A DNA stretch of 28,431 nucleotides, from IMG/VR virus record IMGVR_UViG_3300002835_000844, positions 1 through 28,431 of that record. One strand, written 5' to 3'. Position numbers and translations under genes: made by a program. Source of the DNA: a virus. Below, one piece after another: positions 20,754-28,431 of this stretch. The notes under the pieces are model-generated. The model saw only the letters and a program-made list of their open reading frames with translations, did no database searches and was not told where the DNA came from. The stretch's first letter is position 1; every line of letters starts with the position of its first letter.

Positions 20754-22822
20754 TGGCTAATACAGACCAAAAACTAGTTGTTACAGAACTAGACTTTGCG
20801 CAGATTAAAACTAATCTAAAGAACTTTCTGCGCGATCAATCAGAATTTACTGACTTCGATTTTGAAGCCTCGGGCATAAGTACGCTATTGGATATTCTCG
20901 CATATAACACACATTACATGGCATATTATAACAATATGATTGCCAACGAAATGTTTCTAGACACTGCGATTCTTCGCGATTCTGTGGTTTCTCATGCTAA
21001 AATGCTGGGATATACGCCAGTATCTGCGATAGCACCAAGAGCAACAATTAATCTACAAATTATTAGACCAGCTAACGATACAACTGCAACACTAACTCTT
21101 CCAAGATTCACTCGGTTACAGTCAACACCATTAAATGGTGTATCATACACTTTCGTAAATACAGAAGACAAAACTACAAACTATGATCCAACTTGTAATC
21201 GCTTTTGTTTTGACGATTTGTACATATATCAGGGTCAACCGCTAACATACACATTCGTTTACAATGCTACCAATAATTCAGCTCAATCGTTTGAACTTCC
21301 AGACGCTGGCATTGACACCAGCACGCTAGAAATATTGGTGCAAGAATCTGCAACAAGTTTAAAAACTGAGAGATTTACGCTTGCAACTGATGCAACAAAT
21401 GTAACTTCGAACTCCACAGTCTACTTCATCGATGAAACTAGAAACGGAAAATACAAGATCTACTTCGGAGACGGGGTTATCGGCAAAAGTCTAACCAACG
21501 GAAATATTGTTGTAGCGAATTATCTAAGAACAGATGGCGCGGCGGCAAATAAATCAAATGCGTTTAGCCTTATTGATTCCGTTGGCGGGTTTACAGGTTC
21601 AATTGTTTTTCCAATCAAGGCAGCATCTGGTGGTAATACGCAAGAATCTGTTACAAAAATTAGATTTAGTGCACCAAAAGCCTATGTATCTAATAATCGT
21701 GGTGTTACAAAAGAAGATCTAATAGCTCTAATCAACAAAAACTACCCATACTTTGAAGCAGTTAATGTTTGGGGTGGTGAAGAAAACATCCCACCTGTTT
21801 ACGGTAAAGTATTCATAGCAGCAAAACCAACACTCGGTTTTGAGATTACAGACTCTGAAAAACTTGATGTGATTAATAATGTAATCAAACCAGTGTCAGT
21901 CGTTACTGTTATTCCAGAATTTGTTGATGTTGATTATAATTATCTACAAGTGTTTGCTGAAGTTTATTACGATGCAACTAAAACCACAAGATCTGCAGAT
22001 GCAATAAAATCTATTGTTCAAACTGCAATCACTAACTTCAAGAACACTGAATTGGATAACTTTAACAGTCGATTTAAATTGTCAAAGATGCTTCGTGCTA
22101 TCGACGACGCAGAAACATCTATCTCTTATTCTGATGCGGTTACTGTTATTGAGAAAAGACTTATTCCGCAGGTTGGTGCTGCTAGAAATTACACACTAGA
22201 CTTTGGTACACCTATCTCTCGCGAAGATCCTTCTTATAGAATCTACTCAACCCCAGCATTCGGACAATTCGATGCTGATGGTGTTCTTCGTAAGTGTTTC
22301 TTTGAAGAAACACCAGGATCTTCTTCTGGCGTTGAATCGATTACAATCAATTCGGCTACAGGTTCTTATCTAACCGCACCAACAATTTCTATAAACGGAG
22401 ACGGTGTTGGCGCTAATGCATATCCTGTGATTGTTAACGGTAAAATTACACAAATCGTTGTGGATAAACCAGGTGTTGGGTATACAACTGCTACAACACT
22501 ATTGTATTATCAAGACGAGATTGATACAACCGCGTCTTTCACTGTAAATATGCAAGGTCGTTTCGGTACACTGCGCAGTTACTTTTTTGATAATAACAAT
22601 ATCAAAACAACATTGGATGCTGAGGCTGGAACAATTGATTATCAGCTAGGTAAGATTACCTTGCAAGAATTTGATCCGTTCTCAATCGAAGATCCACTAA
22701 AGATCTTTAGAATGGTTGCTAAACCAGAAACAAATAACTTTGAATCTGCTCGTAGTCGAATTATCACTATCGACGAAGAAGATACAAATGCTATCAACAT
22801 TAGTGTTAAATCTCTCTCTTAA
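20753..22822 (+). CDS. 6: gp6 baseplate wedge protein
   Basis: This 689-residue protein (T4: 660) has the gp6/gpJ-type N-terminus: FAQIKTNLKNFLRDQSEFTDFDFEASGISTLLDILAYNTHYMAYYNNMIANEMFLDTAILRDSVVSHAKMLGYTP. Later come YKIYFGDGVIGK and the NRGVTKEDLIALINKNYPYFEAVNVWGGEENIPPVYGKVFIAAKP block, then KPVSVVTVIPEFVDVDYNYLQVFAEVYYD. gp6 dimers form the inner ring of the baseplate that triggers sheath contraction. Near residues 526-589 it carries a GxGY-type repeat module (GDGVGANAYPVIVNGKI, GVGY) also found in gp7 and gp8 here. It overlaps gene 25 and gene 7 by one base. Confidence 0.95.
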   Translation: MANTDQKLVVTELDFAQIKTNLKNFLRDQSEFTDFDFEASGISTLLDILAYNTHYMAYYNNMIANEMFLDTAILRDSVVSHAKMLGYTPVSAIAPRATINLQIIRPANDTTATLTLPRFTRLQSTPLNGVSYTFVNTEDKTTNYDPTCNRFCFDDLYIYQGQPLTYTFVYNATNNSAQSFELPDAGIDTSTLEILVQESATSLKTERFTLATDATNVTSNSTVYFIDETRNGKYKIYFGDGVIGKSLTNGNIVVANYLRTDGAAANKSNAFSLIDSVGGFTGSIVFPIKAASGGNTQESVTKIRFSAPKAYVSNNRGVTKEDLIALINKNYPYFEAVNVWGGEENIPPVYGKVFIAAKPTLGFEITDSEKLDVINNVIKPVSVVTVIPEFVDVDYNYLQVFAEVYYDATKTTRSADAIKSIVQTAITNFKNTELDNFNSRFKLSKMLRAIDDAETSISYSDAVTVIEKRLIPQVGAARNYTLDFGTPISREDPSYRIYSTPAFGQFDADGVLRKCFFEETPGSSSGVESITINSATGSYLTAPTISINGDGVGANAYPVIVNGKITQIVVDKPGVGYTTATTLLYYQDEIDTTASFTVNMQGRFGTLRSYFFDNNNIKTTLDAEAGTIDYQLGKITLQEFDPFSIEDPLKIFRMVAKPETNNFESARSRIITIDEEDTNAINISVKSLS

Positions 22823-25800
22823 TGTTTGCAAATAATTACATATCAACAATTGTAGAGAACCAGGTACCTGAGTTCGTAAGAGCCGATCATCCAACATTCG
22901 TGACATTGCTCAAAAAATACTATGAGTATATGGAGCAAACCAATAAAACATTAAGAGTCGGTAAAGACCTATATGATTACATGGATGTTGATACGACAAG
23001 AGCAGACTTGATCAAGTATTTTAAGACGAAGATTATTCCAGATTTTCCTGAAGAAACCGAACTATCTACTGAGAAACTGATAAAGGCAGCAAAATTTTTC
23101 TACTCTAAGAAAGGCTCCGCTGAATCCTTTAAGTTTCTATTCAGAACATTATACGGGCAGGAAGTTGACATTTACTTCCCGAAAGAAGATATCCTTAAAG
23201 TATCTGATGGTAAATGGAAACAACCACAAGCACTTCGCCTAGCATTTACCGACACCAGTTCTCTTGTTACGGGTGGTAATGTCAATGTGTTTGCAGTTAC
23301 TGCTAATACAATAAATGCTAATGGATTTAATATCCTATCAAAAGGCATTACAGTAAATTCATATATTCGTATCGGCGATTCTCGTAGAAAAGTTGTCACG
23401 ATTAACACATCAGGCGATTTTCTTCGAGTTGATATTCCATTCGCTAACACATCAAACGCGCAAACATTTAATTCTGCTAAATTGTTCAAGGTAGAGTTGA
23501 GCGAGTACACCAATTTTGACATTAAACTACTCGAAAGAAAACTAGGCATCGGCGAGATTTCTAGAACGACTTGCGTTATTGAAAAAGCAGTACTAACTGT
23601 TGACGGTGAAACTGGTCGCGAGTTCGTAGAACTTTATGTGTCGAATGTAACTAGACTATTTGAAGCTGGTGAAAATCTAGTCGTAAAGTATACTGACACC
23701 AATGGTGTTGAGCAAACATTTAAGTCTAAGATTATCTCCTTGCTATCAAACATCAGTTTGTTCAGAAATAGATTTGGCGTTGTTCAAACAGGTAGAAAGT
23801 ATAAAACTGGAGATCCAGTGGTATTGTTTGGTGGTCTCACCGATTCACCTGATGCTGTCAAGGGTATCGCCGTTGTTAACAATGTTTCTACGGGATCTAT
23901 TGAATCTGTTGAAGTTATCCAACCAGGATATTTCTTTAGAACAGAACCAAATTCATTGGTTCGTATAATCTCAAGTTCAGGTATCGGTGCCAATGTTCTG
24001 ATATCAGGTATCTACGATGACGGTGGTGCCAATAGTGCAAACATCCAGTTTAATACAGATGCTATTGTGTATAAAAAAGATATCCTTTTAAATGGATTAG
24101 AATATGATTTTGATAATATTACAGCGTTTGCAAATCAAACATCTGGTGCGGGAAACACAACAACAACAATTAATTTAAACACTGCATTTTATACTGCTAG
24201 CACAACTAATGATTATTATAAATCTTTTGTTGTGCAAATCCTTGACGGCACTGGTTCTACAGGTTCACCGAATTCAGCACAAATTACTGGATACAATGGA
24301 ACAACTAAAATCGCAACACTATCTCTAGCTCTCGGCGCAGCTGTAGATGGCACTAGCAATGTTAAAATTTATGCAAATGCGCAAACTGAAATAGGTAGAG
24401 CATTAACATTCGAAACAATCACACTCGGCAAGGTTCGTGCGCTGGACTTAGATGACGGTGGATCGTTCTTCGAAGAACCGCCGACATTTGATGCCATATC
24501 ATTATACGAATCTGACTATTCCCTAGACCAAGGATTTTTAACCATTCCTTCTGGTCAATTTTCGCAATATAATCCATCCGCTTCTCCGCCAACAATTCGA
24601 TTAAATTCGTCAAACTCATCATATAGTTTGGCGAATGGATTCTACACTGGCTCTCGCCTTTTCTTGGATGTGGGTGATACTGCTCACTATGCAGAAGTTG
24701 TAGATTACATTGTAAACAATCCAGGTTCTTCTTCTAACACTAAAACATTAGTTCTAGATCGACCTTTTGAAAATAACATTAATCAAACAAACATCTTAAA
24801 CTTTAACTTGTTTTTTGACTTTAGACCAAATGTTCGCGGTCCAGGCAAACTTGGTATTATCTTAGTGAGGAACGGTGGCAGCGGATACAATGTAACTAAT
24901 AACATCATTGAGTTTATTGGTACTGGTGTTGGTGCAAATGCATATCACACAGTAGACGCGAACGGAAGTATAACGAGCGTCACGATAGATAATCGCGGTG
25001 AAGGTTATCCAGAAGCACCATCTATCTTGATTAGAGATACGAATACTGGAAATGTTGCAACGGGTTCTGGTGCGCTATTCGACATTTATCTATTGAGTGA
25101 TGGTGAAGAGTTTGCCGCCGAAACATCGGATATCGGTCGTATTCAAGACTTTAGAATTCTGAACCGTGGATTCGAGTACGCTAATACACCATTGACATCG
25201 CTTAAAGTTGTCGACATACTTACAGATAATCTTGCTTCTGGGCAACTTGTCTTGTCTGGAGATTCTGTCTGGCAGGGTGGTGTTACTAATGCAGATGCTA
25301 CCTTCCGCGGAACCGTTGACGACTCTTATAGATCTGATGCAAGCAATACTGTTATTCGTGTGTTTAACTACTCTGGTTCGATTAACACATCAGAGCCGAT
25401 TCGTGTGGCTACAAGTTCTGGAAACCTCACTCTAAACCTATCTACCGCCAATGCAACGATATCATTTAACGATGTTAACGATGCAGTTGAACGCAAATAC
25501 CCACATTTCTATGGAGATGGACTAGCCAAAGCCAATACCGAGTTCCTAAGAGGGTTGATCAAATACGGTGGATTCTACCTAAACACAGATGGATTCCTCA
25601 GCGCCGATAAGAAGATACAAGATAGCGACTACTACCACAATTTCTCATATGAAATTTCGTCTGAAAAGTCTCTAAACGACTACACTGAGACTGTGAATCG
25701 CGTTGCACATCCAGCTGGCATGCAATTGCTATCGAAATATCTGTTGAAGAATATCACCCAAGACCTAGTAACTATAGCGGCAAATGTGTACTCGTCAAAT

Positions 25801-26268
25801 ACCTTGCAAACTACAAATGCTAATACATCACACAGCAGCAATGTTTTCTTTGGTAATAACTCAAACTTTACACTGAATGCCAATATCGGTGACTTAATTG
25901 TAATAAATACAACGGAAACGGCATCTTTAAAACAGTATACTAGAGTTGTCGCTAATGTTGTAAATGCGAATGTTATTTGGCTAGAATCGGCGATTGGTGG
26001 AATAGGTGACGGTAGATTACGAACAACAACTAGCAATGCTAATGTTATTGTGTTTGCGAATTCTTCAGCCGTCACAGAAAGTCTAGAAGCTGGTGACAAC
26101 ATCAGTTTCAATGTCTCTAGCACAACTTATGATAGATATGTCGTTTCAACGCCAACAAGTAATGTCGTATTGTTAAACGCAGCGGTAACTGCATCAGGAA
26201 ATGTTGTCTATAGGAAAAATCCAACATACAATGTTGTTTCTTATAGAATTATCCGAACTCAAGGGTAA
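22822..26268 (+). CDS. 7: gp7 baseplate wedge protein
   Basis: This 1148-residue protein (T4: 1032) begins with FVRADHPTFVTLLKKYYEYMEQ, LYDYMDVDTTRADLIKYFKTKIIPDFPE and FYSKKGSAESFKFLFRTLYGQEVDIYFPKEDILKVSDGKW, the N-terminus of gp7-like wedge proteins in marine T4-like phages. The middle holds several beta modules: one at about 151-224 shared with gp8 and the 660-residue protein, and GxGY modules at about 353-403 and 673-736. Near the C-terminus, KYGGFYLNTDGFLSADKKIQDSDYYHNFSYEISSE and VAHPAGMQLLSKYLL are conserved, followed by an Asn/Thr-rich beta tail. gp7 bridges inner and outer baseplate. It overlaps gene 6 by one base. Residues about 413-533 have more AT-rich codon use than their surroundings. 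Confidence 0.88.
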   Translation: MFANNYISTIVENQVPEFVRADHPTFVTLLKKYYEYMEQTNKTLRVGKDLYDYMDVDTTRADLIKYFKTKIIPDFPEETELSTEKLIKAAKFFYSKKGSAESFKFLFRTLYGQEVDIYFPKEDILKVSDGKWKQPQALRLAFTDTSSLVTGGNVNVFAVTANTINANGFNILSKGITVNSYIRIGDSRRKVVTINTSGDFLRVDIPFANTSNAQTFNSAKLFKVELSEYTNFDIKLLERKLGIGEISRTTCVIEKAVLTVDGETGREFVELYVSNVTRLFEAGENLVVKYTDTNGVEQTFKSKIISLLSNISLFRNRFGVVQTGRKYKTGDPVVLFGGLTDSPDAVKGIAVVNNVSTGSIESVEVIQPGYFFRTEPNSLVRIISSSGIGANVLISGIYDDGGANSANIQFNTDAIVYKKDILLNGLEYDFDNITAFANQTSGAGNTTTTINLNTAFYTASTTNDYYKSFVVQILDGTGSTGSPNSAQITGYNGTTKIATLSLALGAAVDGTSNVKIYANAQTEIGRALTFETITLGKVRALDLDDGGSFFEEPPTFDAISLYESDYSLDQGFLTIPSGQFSQYNPSASPPTIRLNSSNSSYSLANGFYTGSRLFLDVGDTAHYAEVVDYIVNNPGSSSNTKTLVLDRPFENNINQTNILNFNLFFDFRPNVRGPGKLGIILVRNGGSGYNVTNNIIEFIGTGVGANAYHTVDANGSITSVTIDNRGEGYPEAPSILIRDTNTGNVATGSGALFDIYLLSDGEEFAAETSDIGRIQDFRILNRGFEYANTPLTSLKVVDILTDNLASGQLVLSGDSVWQGGVTNADATFRGTVDDSYRSDASNTVIRVFNYSGSINTSEPIRVATSSGNLTLNLSTANATISFNDVNDAVERKYPHFYGDGLAKANTEFLRGLIKYGGFYLNTDGFLSADKKIQDSDYYHNFSYEISSEKSLNDYTETVNRVAHPAGMQLLSKYLLKNITQDLVTIAANVYSSNTLQTTNANTSHSSNVFFGNNSNFTLNANIGDLIVINTTETASLKQYTRVVANVVNANVIWLESAIGGIGDGRLRTTTSNANVIVFANSSAVTESLEAGDNISFNVSSTTYDRYVVSTPTSNVVLLNAAVTASGNVVYRKNPTYNVVSYRIIRTQG

Positions 26269-26271
26269 CAA

Positions 26272-27897
26272 ATGAAGTCATTAGTATTAAAAGATTTTGG
26301 TATTACAAACGCAAAGAATTTTGAGAGCATGGTCTCAGTTCCGCTTGCAAATGTTTATGTTATGGTTGGTAGATCTTTAGCATGGGCTAACACGGCTAAT
26401 GCAGATCTATTGGATGATGTTACAATTGCAGAACCATACGATACAACAGAATACAAGTTTGATTTGCAAAAAGACGGGCAACTATTAAAGAAGATTACTG
26501 GCAGCGACATTCAGCCAGTTATCCCTAGAGTTGACTGGGCAGCAAATACTGTATATGTTGCATATGACCAAACAGCAAATTTGTTCATCAAGGTGTTGGA
26601 TACCGCTGTCACTGGCGGTAATGTAAATGTTTCGCTTTCTTTGGCGAATACAGTAAACGCAAATAGCATTAATCTTGCTGCTGCAACACCTGCTCTCTCA
26701 GCGGGATCGTTTATCAAGATCGGCGATGAAACGAAAGAAGTCGTAAGAATTAATGCCGTTGGTGATTTCTTAACAGTCAACACAGTATTCAGTTCAGCGT
26801 ACACATCCGCGAACTTGTTTAAGGTTGATATTTCTCAAACGCAGTATTCTAACAAATTCTATGTTAGAAACTCACAAGACCAGGTCTTTAAGTGCCTATT
26901 TAATAATAACGGCGCAGAATCTAATACTATGCCACAGATCACCATCGGTGGTGATTTACCAGAAAACCCATACATTGAAACGGCTGATGGGTACAAGTGG
27001 AAGTATATGTACAGCATTCCAACTGGACTAAAGAATAAATTTTTCACCGATAAGTATATGCCAGTTCTTCGTGATACTATTGTTTTTGATAATGCAAAAG
27101 ATGGTCGCATAGATATCATTAAAATTGTTGACGGTGGAACAGGATACTATGCAGGTAGTTCTGTAAACAACTACTCAGTCGTCAGCGTTACTGGCGATGG
27201 AACTTTGGCTAATGTTAGCGTTGATGTTGTTAATGGTACCATTGTAGATGTTAACATTCTAAACGGTGGTAATAACTATAGCACCGCAACCGTCACCATA
27301 CAAGATCCGTTGCAACAAGCCATCGGTAACACAGCAAATCTTCAGGCAGTTATTAGCCCACAATATGGTCATGGATTTGATCCACAAAGAGAACTAGGTG
27401 GGTCTAGCATCATGGTTTCTGTTGACATTGAAGGCGATGCAGATGGAAACTTGCCAGTTCAAAACGATGGAACAGACTTAATCAGACAAATGTGTTTGGT
27501 TAAAGATGTAAAATTAGCAACTGGTGCGTTTGGAACTGCTTCGTATTATCCAATGTATACAACAATTTCAACATCTAATCCACCAGTAAACTTTTCTCAT
27601 AACGAAATAGTGTATGTTGGATCTAGTTTTTCAACCGCAACATTTAGCGCAAGAGTAATGCATTTTGACGATACTACTAATACTCTTTATGTAAATAACA
27701 TTGTTGGAAATGTTAACAACATTGAAAACGAAACAATCTACCAGAAGGACGCTCCATCAGCGTTCGCCAAGGTATTTGATGTGACAAAACCAGATATAAA
27801 TATTTTGTCTGGAGAAATTTTGTATATTGAAAATAGAGCAAAAATTACTCGTAGTGGAAATCAAACCGAATCAACTAAATTTGTTGTAGAATTTTAA
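26272..27897 (+). CDS. 8: gp8 baseplate wedge protein
   Basis: This 541-residue protein (T4: 334) begins with VYVMVGRSLAWAN and DVTIAEPYDTTEYKFDLQKDGQLLKKITGSDIQPVIPRVDWAANTVYVAYD, then FYVRNSQDQVFKCLFNNNG, PYIETADGYKWKYMYSIPTGLKNKFFTDKYMPV and the C-terminal YYPMYTTISTSNPPVNFSHNEIVYVG, all typical of gp8. The extra 200 residues are accounted for by two inserted modules: one at about 116-188 (GSFIKIGDETKEVVRINAVGDFL), shared with gp7, and a GxGY module at about 279-346. gp8 dimers sit at the periphery of each wedge and bind gp10. The ATG is four bases after the gene 7 stop, with AAGGGTAACAA as ribosome site. Confidence 0.9.
   Translation: MKSLVLKDFGITNAKNFESMVSVPLANVYVMVGRSLAWANTANADLLDDVTIAEPYDTTEYKFDLQKDGQLLKKITGSDIQPVIPRVDWAANTVYVAYDQTANLFIKVLDTAVTGGNVNVSLSLANTVNANSINLAAATPALSAGSFIKIGDETKEVVRINAVGDFLTVNTVFSSAYTSANLFKVDISQTQYSNKFYVRNSQDQVFKCLFNNNGAESNTMPQITIGGDLPENPYIETADGYKWKYMYSIPTGLKNKFFTDKYMPVLRDTIVFDNAKDGRIDIIKIVDGGTGYYAGSSVNNYSVVSVTGDGTLANVSVDVVNGTIVDVNILNGGNNYSTATVTIQDPLQQAIGNTANLQAVISPQYGHGFDPQRELGGSSIMVSVDIEGDADGNLPVQNDGTDLIRQMCLVKDVKLATGAFGTASYYPMYTTISTSNPPVNFSHNEIVYVGSSFSTATFSARVMHFDDTTNTLYVNNIVGNVNNIENETIYQKDAPSAFAKVFDVTKPDINILSGEILYIENRAKITRSGNQTESTKFVVEF
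27795..27802 (+). promoter_or_regulatory. Candidate late promoter box inside gene 8
   Basis: TATAAATA occurs about 105 bases before the ATG of the following gene, inside the end of gene 8. It would allow separate late transcription of the next gene. One or two such matches are expected by chance, so support is weak. Confidence 0.2.
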
Positions 27898-27907
27898 GGT
27901 GTAATCA

Positions 27908-28431
27908 ATGGATTTTAACGCATCACCATATTGGGACGATTTTGAGGCTACCAACGGAGCGTTGGAAAAGAACTACATGCGTATTCTTTTTCGCCCTGGA
28001 TTTTCAGTTCAGGGTCGAGAGCTAACACAAATACAGTCTATTTTACAAAACCAGATTAAACAATTCGGAAATCATATTTTCCAGGATGGTTCGCCAGTTG
28101 TAGGTGGACATTTAACTCTGGATACATCAGTTAATTATGTAAAACTTGACACCCAATTTAATGGTGTCGACATTGACCTTGAAGATTTCCTTGGATTGGT
28201 TGTGTTCAATTCTGGCACACCAAAGGTTCGCGGAAGAGTTATCCAGACATATTCTACCACAACAGATCGTACGCTACTCTTGAAGTATCTTCGCGGTAAT
28301 ACATTTACAGCAGCACAAACTATCTCAACTGCCGCTGGAAATTCTGCTAATGTATCTTCTACAGCAAATACAACAGGAACAGGCTCTGTCGTTTCAATCA
28401 ACCAAGGCGTGTTTTATGTTGATGGATTTTT
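27908..28431 (+). CDS. DUF4815-type structural protein, 5' part
   Basis: The first 174 codons of a gene cut off by the window end. It begins MDFNASPYWDDFEATNGALEKNYMRILFRPGFSVQGRELTQIQSILQNQIKQFGNHIFQDGSPVVGGHL. The motif RILFRPG-x-xVQxRELTQ-x-QSILQNQI-x-x-FGNHIFxDGSxVxGG marks a large structural protein family of marine T4-like phages (DUF4815), encoded after gene 8 and thought to be part of the baseplate or a tail fibre. The following residues show a beta-rich, Thr/Asn-rich module (VVFNSGTPKVRGRVIQTYSTTTDRTLLLKYLRGNTF). AAGGTG precedes the ATG. The family call is firm; the role is by context. Confidence 0.85.
   Translation, partial: MDFNASPYWDDFEATNGALEKNYMRILFRPGFSVQGRELTQIQSILQNQIKQFGNHIFQDGSPVVGGHLTLDTSVNYVKLDTQFNGVDIDLEDFLGLVVFNSGTPKVRGRVIQTYSTTTDRTLLLKYLRGNTFTAAQTISTAAGNSANVSSTANTTGTGSVVSINQGVFYVDGF

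Overview
The window is a 28.4-kb piece of a T4-like myovirus (tailed phage) genome, probably marine. It holds the T4 core replication and transcription genes 33, 59 and 32, a nearly complete baseplate set (26, 51, 48, 53, a 27-like hub gene, 5, 25, 6, 7, 8) and head-completion gene 4. Genes are tightly packed, often with ATGA or TAATG overlaps. Both ends are cut inside genes.

Layout. (1) 1-3.8 kb, + strand: early or accessory genes. These are an HNH-like fragment, a conserved phage protein with an apparent AUU start, a HAD phosphatase, a small conserved protein, a PhoH-like ATPase, a PD-(D/E)XK nuclease, a small SGNH hydrolase and a 54-residue protein with a CDGSH-like Cys3His signature. (2) 3.79-4.09 kb: a circularly permuted (two-piece) tmRNA gene. 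The CCA-ending acceptor segment lies upstream of the coding segment, whose tag reads NANDDSFTPMALAA, and a strong intrinsic terminator follows. (3) 4.1-7.9 kb, + strand: a membrane-anchored SleB-type cell-wall hydrolase, GMP reductase (guaC), then 33, a small membrane protein, 59 and 32, closed by a terminator. (4) 7.9-12.9 kb, - strand: gp4, a conserved protein, a tail-tube-fold protein, gp26, gp51 and a tape-measure-like protein carrying a lytic transglycosylase domain. (5) 12.95-28.4 kb, + strand: gp48, gp53, a gp27-like hub protein, gp5 without its lysozyme, three less certain structural genes, gp25, gp6, gp7, gp8 and the start of a DUF4815-type protein.

How it works together. Sigma70-like promoters, two of them sharing ATACGGTATAAT, appear to drive the early and middle genes. 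gp33 would bridge the phage late sigma to host RNA polymerase for the structural genes. gp59 loads helicase onto gp32-coated DNA. guaC, PhoH and the tmRNA look like host-takeover functions (purine pools, stress, ribosome rescue). The right half builds the baseplate hub, wedge and tube.

Host. Permuted tmRNA genes are known from alphaproteobacteria, some cyanobacteria and some betaproteobacteria. The (A)AND start of the tag resembles alphaproteobacterial tags, so I infer an alphaproteobacterial host. That is an inference and the host species cannot be read from this window.
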